64,000 nt of DNA, taken from positions 508,947,444-509,011,443 of the forward strand of contig NC_053390.1 in NCBI RefSeq assembly GCF_905171765.1, read 5' to 3'. A program made the position numbers and the translations under genes. This document shows, in pieces, positions 23,501-33,399 of this stretch; positions within the stretch are counted from its first letter, which is position 1, and each line of letters starts with the position of its first letter. The DNA is from Bufo bufo (Eukaryota > Chordata > Amphibia > Anura > Bufonidae). The notes under the pieces are model-generated. The model worked only from the letters and a program-made list of their open reading frames with translations. It searched no databases and had not been told where the DNA came from.

Positions 23501-24294
23501 ATTGTGCAGTGATCAAAAAAATATATATTTTTTGTCACTGCGGCGGGGCGGGTGTGGGTGAACGCACGTGTGGGTGACCGATCAGGCCTGATCGGGCAAA
23601 CACTGCGTTTTGGGTGGAGGGCGAGCTAAGGTGACACTAATACAATTATAGATCTGACTATGATCAGTTTTGATCACTTACAGATACTATAAATGTACAA
23701 ATGCTGATTAGCGATACGCTAATCAGCGAATCAGTGACTGCGGTGCGGGGGGCTGGGCGCTAACCGACGCTAAACTACCTAACCAAGGGGCCTAAACTAT
23801 CCTAAAACCTAACAGTCAATACCAGTGAAAAAAAAAAGTGACAGTTTACACTGATCACTTTTTTCCTTTCACTAGGTGATTGACAGGGGCGATCAAGGGG
23901 TGATCAAGGGGTTAATTCGGGTGATGGGGGGTGATCTGGGGCTAAGTGTAGTGTTGGTGGGTACTCACAGTGATCTCTGCTCCTCTGCTGGAACCAACCG
24001 ACGAAAAGGACCAGCAGAGGAGCAGACAAGCCATTTAACACATCATATTTACTAATATGATGTGTTATCTGGCTTGTGATTAGTTTTTTTGAAAATCGCC
24101 AGCCTGCCAGCCAATGATCGTGGCTGGCAGGCTGATGACGAACTTGTCCTCTAACTTTTGCCGGCCCGCGATGCGCATGCGCGGGCCGGCTTTGAGCGAA
24201 ATCTCGCATCTCGCAAGATGACGCGTATATGCGTGACTGTGCGCAGCGCTGCCGCCTCCGGAACGCGATCCTGCGTTAGGCGGTCCGGAGGCGG
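20546..24294 (-). mobile_element. piggyBac-family transposon, one end placed
   Basis: It contains a piggyBac transposase gene on the minus strand. The 5' end is placed at 24294, where GGTCCGGAGGCGG meets TTAA (24295-24298), the piggyBac target. A GC-rich imperfect palindrome (GCCGCCTCCGG with CCGGAGGCGG) lies at the end. The opposite end was not found. The left limit given is where the alternating array starts, and the array may be part of the element. Confidence 0.65.
21401..23346 (-). pseudogene. piggyBac transposase, nearly complete
   Basis: The N-terminal piece (23346-22858) starts MSNRGYSSEEDYRIL and is rich in Ser, Glu and Asp, as usual for piggyBac. The main piece (22621-21401, 406 codons) holds the catalytic core with the three expected Asp residues in CVDESLIHF, YVDNFYTS and MGGVDF. 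It ends in a Cys-rich domain (RKRCCVCSRSG...CPDCPDHPALC) that binds DNA. Between the pieces a frameshift near 22890-22930 and a TAA at 22730-22732 interrupt an otherwise readable frame (EVLANPDW..., then FFELFLTAELLDLVVAETNR). Two lesions in about 640 codons mean a recent death. Residual activity is unlikely without correction. Confidence 0.88.
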
Positions 24295-26158
24295 TTAAGT
24301 GCTGATAACTTTAAAAGGCTTTGACTTATCCAGGCCATTCTGAGATTGTTTTTTTCGTCACATATTGTACTTCATGACACTGGTAAAATGAAATTAAAAA
24401 AATGCATTTTTATTTATAAAAAAATTGCAAATTTGCCAAAAATTTGTAAAAAATTGCAAATGTCCAAGTTTCAATTTCTCTACTTCTATAATACATAGTA
24501 ATACCTCCAAAAATAGTTATTACTTTACATTCCCCATATGTCTACTTCATGTTTGGATCATTTTGGGAATGATATTAAATTTTTTGGGGATGTTACAAGG
24601 CTTAGAAGTTTAGAAGCAAATCTTGAAATTTTTCAGAAATTTTCAAAAACCCAATTTTTAGGGACCAGTTCAGGTCTGAAGTCACTTTGCGAGGCTTACA
24701 TAATAGAAACCACCCAAAAATGACCCTATTCTAGAAACTACACCCCTCAAGGTATTCAAAACTGATTTTAGAAACGTTGTTAACCCTTTAGGTGTTCCAC
24801 AAGAATTAATGGAAAATAGAGATACAATTTCAAAATTTCACTTTTTTGGCAGATTTTCCATTTTAATAATTTTTTTACTGTTACAAAGCAAGGGTTAACA
24901 GCCAAACCAAACTCAATATTTATGGCTCTGATTCTGTAGTTTACAGAAACACCCCATATGTGGTCGTAAACTGCTGTACGGGCACACGGCAGGGCGCAGA
25001 AGGAAAGGAATGCCATACGGTTTTTGGAAGGCAGGTTTTGCTGGACTGTTTTTTTTTAAACCATGTCCCATTTGAAGCCCCCCTGATGCAACCCTAGAGT
25101 AGAAACTCCATAAAAGTGACCCCATCTAAGAAACTACACCCCTCAAGGTATTCAAAACAGATTTTACAAACGTCGTTAACCCTTTAGGTGTTCCACAAGA
25201 GTTATTGGCAAATGGAGATGAAATTTCAGAATTTAAATTTTTTGCCAAATTTTCCATTTTAATCAATTTTTCCCAGTAACAAAGCAAGGGTTAACAGCCA
25301 AACAAAACTCAATATTTATGGCCCTGATTCTGTCATTTACAGAAACACGCCATATGTGGTCGTAAACAGCTGTACCGGCACACGGCAGGGCGCAGAAGGA
25401 AAGGAATGCCATACGGTTTTTGGAAGGCATATTTTGCTGGACTGGTTTTTTTGACACCATGTTCCATTTGAAGCCCCCCTGATGCACCCCTAGAGTAGAA
25501 ACTCCAAAAAAGTGGCCCCATTTTAGAAACTACGGGATAGGTTGGCAGTATTGTTGGTACTAGTTTAGGGTACATATGATTTTTGGTTGCTCTATATTAC
25601 ACTTTTTGTGAGGCAAGATAACAAGAAATAGCTGTTTTGGCACCGTTTTTATTTTTTGTTATTTACAACATTCATCTGACAGGTTAGATCATGTGATATT
25701 TTTATAGACCATGTTGTCACGGATGCGGCGATACCTAATATGTATGCTTTTTTATGTATAAGTTTTACACTGTTTTTTCTAAGCAAAAAAAATCATGTTT
25801 TAGTGTTTCCATAGTCTGAGAGCCATAATTTTTTCAGTTTTTGGGCGATTACCTTGGGTAGGGTATGATTTTTGCGGGATGAGATGACGGTTTTATTGGC
25901 ACTATTTTGGGGTGCGTGTGACTTTTTGATCGCTTGCTATTACACTTTTTGTGATGTAAGGTGACAAAAAATGGTTTATTTAGCACAGTTTTTATTTTTT
26001 ATTTTTTACGGTGTTTATCTGAGGGGTTAGGTCATGTGATATTTTTATAGAGCCGGTCGATACGGACGCGGCGATACCTAATATGTATACTTTTTTTTTA
26101 TTTATGTAAGTTTTACACAATAATATCATTTTTGAAACAAAAAAAAAATCATGTTTTA

Positions 26159-27719
26159 CAGGGAGTGCAGAATTATTAGGCAAGTTGTATTTTTGAGGAT
26201 TCATTTTATTATTGAACAACAACCATGTTCTCAATGAACCCAAAAAACTCATTAATATCAAAGCTGAATATTTTTGGAAGTAGTTTTTAGTTTGTTTTTA
26301 GTTTTAGCTATTTTAGGGGGATATCTGTGTGTGCAGGTGACTATTACTGTGCATAATTATTAGGCAACTTAACAAAAAACAAATATATACCCATTTCAAT
26401 TATTTATTTTTACCAGTGAAACCAATATAACATCTCAACATTCACAAATATACATTTCTGACATTCAAAAACAAAACAAAATCAAATCAGTGACCAATAT
26501 AGCCACCTTTCTTTGCAAGGACACTCAAAAGCCTGCCATCCATGGATTCTGTCAGTGTTTTGATCTGTTCACCATCAACATTGCGTGCAGCAGCAACCAC
26601 AGCCTCCCAGACACTGTTCAGAGAGGTGTACTGTTTTCCCTCCTTGTAAATCTCACATTTGATGATGGACCACAGGTTCTCAATGGGGTTCAGATCAGGT
26701 GAACAAGGAGGCCATGTCATTAGATTTTCTTCTTTTATACCCTTTCTTGCCAGCCACGCTGTGGAGTACTTGGACGCGTGTGATGGAGCATTGTCCTGCA
26801 TGAAAATCATGTTTTTCTTGAAAGATGCAGACTTCTTCCTGTACCACTGCTTGAAGAAGGTGTCTTCCAGAAACTGCCAGTAGGACTGGCAGTTGAGCTT
26901 GACTCCATCCTCAACCCGAAAAGGCCCCACAAGCTCATCTTTGATGATATCAGCCCAAACCAGTACTCCACCTCCACCTTGCTGGCGTCTGAGTCGGACT
27001 GGAGCTCTCTGCCCTTTACCAATCCAGCCACGGGCCCATCCATCTGGCCCATCAAGACTCACTCTCATTTCATCAGTCCATAAAACCTTAGAAAAATCAG
27101 TCTTGAGATATTTCTTGGCCCAGTCTTGAAACCAGCTTGTGTGTCTTGTTCAGTGGTGGTCGTCTTTCAGCCTTTCTTACCTTGGCCATGTCTCTGAGTA
27201 TTGCACACCTTGTGCTTTTGGGCACTCCAGTGATGTTGCAGCTCTGAAATATGGCCAAACTGGTGGCAAGTGGCATCTTGGCAGCTGCACGCTTGACTTT
27301 TCTCAGTTCATGGGCAGTTATTTTGCGCCTTGGTTTTTCCACACGCTTCTTGCGACCCTGTTGACTATTTTGAATGAAACGCTTGATTGTTCGATGATCA
27401 CGCTTCAGAAGCTTTGCAATTTTAAGAGTGCTGCATCCCTCTGCAAGATATCTCACTATTTTTGACTTTTCTGAGCCTGTCAAGTCCTTCTTTTGACCCA
27501 TTTTGCCAAAGGAAAGGAAGTTGCCTAATAATTATGCACACCTGATATATGGTGTTGATGTCATTAGACCACACCCCTTCTCATTACAGAGATGCACATC
27601 ACCTAATATGCTTAATTGGTAGTAGGCTTTCGAGCCTATACAGCTTGGAGTAAGACAACATGCATAAAGAGGATGATGTGGTCAAAATACTCATTTGCCT
27701 TATAATTCTGCACGCAGTG
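26159..27719 (-). mobile_element. Tc1/mariner element with DD37E-type transposase
   Basis: The 1561-bp element has ends CAGGGAGTGCAGAATTAT and ATAATTCTGCACGCAGTG, with TA on both sides (26157-26158, 27720-27721). Neighbouring repeat units show the uninterrupted target as TTTTAGTGT, confirming the insertion point to the base. The minus-strand transposase is broken by one frameshift. Confidence 0.9.
26487..27501 (-). pseudogene. Tc1/mariner transposase with D-37-E spacing, frameshifted
   Basis: The N-terminal piece (27501-27097) starts MGQKKDLTGSEKSKIV and has the paired helix-turn-helix region with GRPR-like basic residues (RVEKPRRKI). The C-terminal piece (27068-26487) starts after the first catalytic Asp, in WTDEMRVSLDGPDGW read through the shift. 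The other acids are Asp in FMQDNAPSHAS and Glu in [11 protein letters not shown]. There are 37 residues between them, which matches the DD37E group (known for TRT-type elements) and not the usual 34 of Tc1. A single-base shift near 27130-27170 separates the pieces. Otherwise the product is complete, about 340 residues. Confidence 0.85.
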
Positions 27720-28821
27720 TAGTGTCTCCATATTCTGAGAGCCATAGTTTTTTAAGTTTTTGGGCGATTATCTTAGGTAGGGTCTCATTTTTTGCGGGAT
27801 GAGATGACGGTTTGATTGGCACTATTTTGGGGTGCATATGACTTTTTGATCGCTTTCTATTGCACTTTTTATGATGTAAGGTGACAAAAAATGGTTTATT
27901 TAGCACAGTTTTTTTTTTACGATGTTCATCTGAGGGGTTAGGTCATGTGATATGTTTATAGAGCCGGTCGATACGGACGCGGCGATACCTAATATGTATA
28001 CTCCCTCCCCCCCCCTATTTTTTACCAATTTTTGTATTTTTTAAACTTTTATTTTCACTTTCTTTTTTGTCCCACTTTGGGACTTGAACTTTTGGGGGGT
28101 CTAATCCTTTACAGTGCATTCCGATACTTCTGTATTGGAATGCATTGGCTGTATGAGTAATACTGTGTGTATTACTCATACAGCTTCCGGGCTGTGAGAT
28201 CCAGGGGGCTGGATCTCACAGGCTCGTCACCGGAAGGCAGCGTGATGCCTTCCATGCCATCGGGTCCCCCCTACAGCCGCATGGGGACCCGATGGCACAC
28301 CCGATCGCCGCCGCAAACCGCAGGTAAAGCCGCAAACCGCAGGTCTGAATTGACCTGCGGTTTGCGGCGATCGCCGATACGGGGAAGTCACATGACCACC
28401 CCCCGGTGTTGTGACAGGATGCTCGCTGATTTATTTCCGCGGGCATCCTGTCACAATTAACCCCCGCCGCGCTGCCATCTTTTTTTAAACTTAAGCCTCG
28501 GGAAACAGGGCGTACCGTTACGCCCTAAGTCCCTAAGGGGTTAATGTGACCTATAAACTGTACCACTCAATTGAAAAACAAACTTCAATTCTTTAGGTGG
28601 AGGGAAGTGGTTGCATAATGAGGTTGCATAAGTGTGCACACCCTCTTTTATAACTGGGGATGTAGCTGTGTTCAGAATTAAGCAATCACATTCAAAATTA
28701 TGTTAAATAGGAATCAGAGTGCACCGTCATTTAAAGTGCCTCGGATTAACCCCAAATAAAGTTCAGCTGCTCTAGTTGGTCTTTCCTAAAATTTTCTTAG
28801 TCGTATCCAACAACAAAAGCC

Positions 28822-29842
28822 ATGGTCCACAGAGAGCTTCCAAAGCATCAGAGGGATCTCATTGTTAAAAGGTATCAGTCAGGAGAAGGGTACAAAATAA
28901 TTTCCAAGGCATTAGATATACCATGGAACACAGTAAAGACAGTCATCATCAAGTGGAGAAAATATGGCACAACAGTGACATTACCAAGAACTTGGACTTC
29001 CCTCCAAAATTGATGAAAAGACGAGAAGAAAACTGGTCTGGGAGGCTACCGAGAGGCCTACAGCAACATTAAAGGTGCTGCAGGAATATCTGGCAAGTAC
29101 TGGCTGTGTGGTACATGTGACAACAATCTTCCTTATTCTTCATATGTCTGGGCTATGGTGTAGAGTGGGAAGACGAAAGCCTTTTCTTACAAAGAAAAAC
29201 ATCCAAGCCAAGCTCCATTTTGCAAAAACACATCTGAAGTCTCCCAAAAACATGTGGGAAAAGGTGTTATGGTCTGATGAAACCAAGGTTGAACTTTATG
29301 GCCACAATTCCAAAAGATATGTTTGGCCCAAAAACAACACTGCACATCACCAAAAGAACACCATACCCACAGTGAAGCATGGTGGTGGCAGCATCATGCT
29401 TTGGGTCTGTTTTTCTTCAGCTGGATCTGGGGCCTTAGTTAAGCTAGAGGGAATTATGAACAGTTCCAAATACCAGACAATATTGGCACAAAACATTCAG
29501 GCTTCTGCTAGAAAGCTGAACATGAAGAGGAACTTCATCTTTCAGCATGACGACGACCCAAAGCATACATCCAAATCAACAAAGGAACGGCTTCACCAGA
29601 AGAAGATTAAGGTTTTGGAATGGCCCAGCCAGAATCCAGACCTGAATCTGATTGAAAATCTGTGGGGTGATCTGAAGAGGGCTGTGCACAGGAGATGCCC
29701 ACGCAATCTGACAGATTTGGAGTGTTTTTGCCAAGAAGAATGGGCAAATCTTGCAAAGTCAAAATGTGCCATGCTGATAGATTCATACCCAAAAAGACTG
29801 AGTGCTGTAATAAAATCAAAAGGTGCTTTAACAAAGAATTAG
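28822..29842 (+). pseudogene. Tc1-family transposase (DD34E), one frameshift
   Basis: It starts MVHRELPKHQRDLIV with the first helix-turn-helix (28822-29013). The frame then shifts near 28995, continues in the new frame (GLPSKIDEKTRRKLV), and stays open to 29842. Catalytic residues are Asp in LWSDETKVEL, Asp in FQHDDDPKHT and Glu in NPDLNLIENLW. Two usually invariant positions have changed (N to D after the second Asp, and P to L before the Glu), so the active site is altered as well as the frame. Total length is close to the normal 340. Confidence 0.87.
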
Positions 29843-29998
29843 TTTAAGGGTGTGCACACTTATGCAACCATATTATTTTATTTTTATATTTTTTCTTCCC
29901 TCTACCTAAAAGATTTCAGTTTGTTTTTCAATTGACTTGTAGGTCACATTAAAGGTGGAAAAAGTTCTGAAATTATTTATATTTGTTTCATTTTTTTA

Positions 29999-31544
29999 CA
30001 AACCGGATTCCAAAAAAGTTGGGACACTAAACAAATTGTGAATAAAAACTGAATGCAATGATGTGGAGATGGCAAATGTCAATATTTTATTTGTAATAGA
30101 ACGTAGATGACAGATCAAACGTTTAATCCCAGTAAATGTATCATTTTAAAGGAAAAATACGTTGATTCCCATTTTCACGGTGTCAACAAATCCCCAAAAA
30201 GTTGGGACAAGTAGCAATAGGAGGCTGGAAAAAGTAAATTTGGCAACATGATTGGGTATAAAAAGAGCTTCTCAGAGTGGCAGTGTCTCTCAGAAGCCAA
30301 GATGGGTAGAGGATCACCAATTCCCACAATGTTGCGCAGAAAGATAGTGGAGCAATATCAGAAAGGTGTTACCCAGCGAAAAATTGCAAAGACTTTGCAT
30401 CTATCATCATCAACTGTGCATAACATCATTCGAAGATTCAGAGAATCTGGAACAATCTCTGTGCGTAAGGGTCAAGGCCGTAAAACCATACTGGATGCCC
30501 GTGATTTCCGGGCCCTTAAACGACACTGCACCACAAACAGGAATGCTACTGTAAAGGAAATCACAGAATGGGCTCAGGAATACTTCCAGAAACCATTGTC
30601 AGTGAACACAATCCACCGTGCCATCCGCCGTTGCCAGCTGAAACTCTACAGTGCAAAGAAGAAGCCATTTCTAAGCAAGATCCACAAGCTCAGGCGTTTC
30701 CACTGGGCCAGGGATCATTTAAAATGGAGTGTGGCAAAATGGAAGACTGTTCTGTGGTCAGACGAGTCACGATTCGAAGTTCTTTTTGGAAATCTGGGAC
30801 GCCATGTCATCCAGACCAAAGAGGACAAGGACAACCCAAGTTGTTATCAACGCTCAGTTCAGAAGCCTGCATCTCTGATGGTATGGGGTTGCATGAGTGC
30901 GTGTGGCATGGGCAGCTTGCATGTCTGGAAAGGCACCATCAATGCAGAAAAATAGATTCAGGTTCTAGAACAACATATGCTCCCATCTAGACGTCATCTC
31001 TTTCAGGGAAGACCCTGCATTTTTCAACAAGATAATGCCAGACCACATTCTGCATCAATCACAACATCATGGCTGCGTAGGAGAAGGATCCGGGTACTGA
31101 AATGGCCAGTCTGCAGTCCAGATCTTTCACCTATAGAGAACATTTGGCGCATCATAAAGAGGAAGGTGCAACAAAGAAGGCCCAAGACGATTGAACAGTT
31201 AGAGGCCTGTATTAGACAAGAATGGGAGAGCATTCCTATTTCTAAACTTGAGAAACTGGTCTCCTCGGTCCCCAGACGTCTGTTGAGTATTGTAAGAAGA
31301 AGGGGAGATGCCACACAGTGGCGAAAATGGCCTTGTCCCAACTTTTTGGGGATTTGTTGACACCATGAAATTCTGATTCAACATATTTTCCCCTTAAAAT
31401 GGTACATTTTCTCAGTTTAAACTTTTGTTCCGTGATTTATGTTCTATTCTGAATAAAATATTAGAAGTTGTCACCTCCACATCATTGCATTCAGTTTTTA
31501 TTCATGATTTGTATAGTGTCACAACTTTTTTGGAATCCGGTTTG
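29999..31544 (+). mobile_element. Tc1-family element with IR/DR termini, nested in another Tc1
   Basis: The 1546-bp element has outer ends CAAACCGGATTCCAAAAAAG inverted with one mismatch, and TA flanks (29997-29998, 31545-31546). An inner copy of the motif CCAAAAAGTTGGGACA recurs at 30192-30210 and, inverted, at 31332-31351. Each end therefore carries two direct repeats, the IR/DR plan known from Sleeping Beauty. It is inserted in the right flank of the Tc1 element at 28541-31606. Confidence 0.9.
30302..31360 (+). pseudogene. Tc1-family transposase (DD34E), single amber stop
   Basis: From the Met at 30302 (MGRGSPIPTMLRRKIVEQY) the frame runs to 31360 and is broken only by TAG at 30953-30955, between NAEK and IQVLEQHM. 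The codons before and after are in the same frame. Both helix-turn-helix parts are present (KIAKTLHLSSSTVHNIIRRF). The catalytic triad is complete: Asp in LWSDESRFE, Asp in FQQDNARPH and Glu in SPDLSPIENIW, with 34 residues between the last two. The upstream 18 codons of the open frame lack family character, so the Met at 30302 is preferred. Confidence 0.88.
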
Positions 31545-31673
31545 TACATCACAGAAACCTGACATTTTAACAGGGGTGTGTAGACTTTTTTTTAATCCAC
31601 TGTAGGTGAAGTGGAGTCACCAGGGCTCCAGGAGCATGTGCACAAAATATTTTGCCCGGTTCCTCAGATGTCT

Positions 31674-32069
31674 AAAGGCCCATTTAGACTGGCCGATGTT
31701 CAGGCAGATTATCACTAACGAGCGTTTCAACAAACGCTCGTTATTGATAATATACCGGTGTAAAGGTTCCGCCGATTACAGATGAACAAGCGAAATGGTC
31801 ATTCTTTGCGTAAAAGAATCGTTGTTGTGGAGACCTAAATCATAATTTGGCAGCAGATCATTCTGTCTAAACAGCCTCTACTGTCGGCAAATAATGATTC
31901 TGTAGAGAACAAGTAATGGCATTAGTGATCACTCCTTCCCCTACTGTGGAGGAGATCGCTGTATGTAAATGCAGTGGTCTCCTTCACTGTCAAGCAAGCA
32001 ATTGTCGGGAAGGAACGCTTCCTTTCTGACAATAGTCTGCTCAATTGAGCAGCGTAAAAGGGTCTTAAG
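31674..32069. mobile_element. Short TIR element, ~396 bp
   Basis: Left end TAAAGGCCCATTTAGACTGG and right end AGCGTAAAAGGGTCTTA are imperfectly inverted. Internal hairpins include ACGAGCGTTT with AAACGCTCGT (31719-31741) and GGAAGGA with TCCTTCC-like arms near 32010. It is non-coding. The stretch at 50370-50425 looks like a truncated relative. Confidence 0.5.
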
Positions 32070-33399
32070 ACTGACCTCCACTGTCAATTCTGTCCACATA
32101 GTCTAGACACACGTCAGACTTACGGGGGAAGGGAGGCAATTTGGTTTTTGATGGGGCACTCTAGCGGGCAGGGGGGCAGTGTAAGGGTCACGAGGCATTG
32201 TGAGTGCTATACAGGCATTGTGACTGGATTAAGGGGACTATGGCTGTCAGGAATGAATTTCTTAAAATTTAATATGTATACCCAAATTGAAATTGCCCCA
32301 ATTAACTGAAATATCTCTCTCTCTCTTTCTTTCTCCTCTATTTGGGAATCCATACAAAGTTTAAGTTACTTAAATTCAGAACTTTTTGGGACATTTGTGT
32401 CGACTTTCTGAATTTTCTCAAATCTATACGTGGTGTAACATGTCTTAGCAACAAACTCTGCCTTGGTGCTCTATAGCTAGAATTAGCCTGCATGCCGCTC
32501 TGAGCAAGGTGGAAAAGACAGGGGAAGGAACAACTATAATCAGATATCAACCATGAGCCATTGGATTTAATTGATGTTTACTTCCCACCTATCGGAGTGC
32601 ATGTATCTGTATGAAGATGCTAATTATTTGTGTGTGTGGCTAAAATAGGACACATGCCTATTGTAGTATTAACCATAACCTTAGCTCTCCCGCATCCCCA
32701 CCCCACTTTACTAAACCATTGTCCCAGGTTTTTTCTGATTCTACCAACATCCCTAACCAAAATCTACTCTGGTCCCCATGGAATTTGTTGCTCATTATAG
32801 CGACACCACTTTTACTTCTGTGTTTGCCCACACTAGCAACTAATGCTTCCCTTTAACTACTCTGCCTCACTCAGTTCACATCTCCTAATACCATCTGTTC
32901 TGCTCTAAATTTAGACCGCTTCCTAGGGACGTCAACCTTAAGATCTGCAAAAGTATTCTGATGGCCAGCAAACACATTTTCAGCTGTGGGATTGCAGTGA
33001 AGTTGCAGATATTTATGTATAGGGATTTTGTGAACCAATGCTAACATTTTACCTGTAGCTGACTTATTTGGCAGATTTCCTACTGTGAAATTTAATTAAA
33101 CCATGCAGTTAATAAGAACATTAACAGTTTAATTAATTAATGGATTTTGAGCCGCTGGATAATCCTATAGGAATTTCTAATTTTGTATAGTGGCCGGATA
33201 AATTATGTTGTGGTATTCACCGGATGTAACTAGAGATTCAGGGGGTCTGTGAAAAAAATAGAAATTACATTAAATGTTGAAAATGATACATAAATGATAC
33301 AGTCAATCATACATAAAGAAATCGCATTCACAGTTCAGTCCATTCGGTGATAATGTTCCCAGTTTATGAATCCAATAGGCCTCTCTTTGCTTTAAAAGT
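32070..33399. other. No recognised gene
   Basis: Non-coding, AT-rich sequence with a short (TC)n tract at about 32312-32336. No terminal repeats or domains were recognised. This is one of the few stretches without obvious element structure. Confidence 0.4.

Larger units (their letters stand above)
24299..28544. repeat. AT-rich tandem-repeat region, ends at TTAA
   Basis: Two tandem families are present. A ~396-bp unit starts near 24720, 25118 and (partly) 25512, sharing AAACTACACCCCTCAAGGTA and GTTAACCCTTTAGGTGTTCC. A ~355-bp unit follows in three copies (ending near 25797, 26158 and 28010), sharing GCGGCGATACCTAATATGTA. A DD37E element interrupts the second family. Around 28290-28380 there is an inverted repeat on AACCGCAGGT. 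The region ends GCCCTAAGTCCCTAAGGGG before TTAA (28541-28544), which looks like a terminus of a TTAA-type element. The short open frames repeat with the units and are not genes. Confidence 0.75.
28541..31606 (+). mobile_element. Tc1-family element, left end lost at a TTAA junction
   Basis: The right end is TGTGTAGAC followed by a T-run and AATCCACTGTA (to 31606). The inner inverted segment at the right (GTCACATTAA, 29943-29952) matches the left only from TTAATGTGACC onwards (28541). The left end therefore stops exactly at TTAA, where the neighbouring TTAA-type element abuts. A second Tc1 element sits at 29999-31544. Confidence 0.8.
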
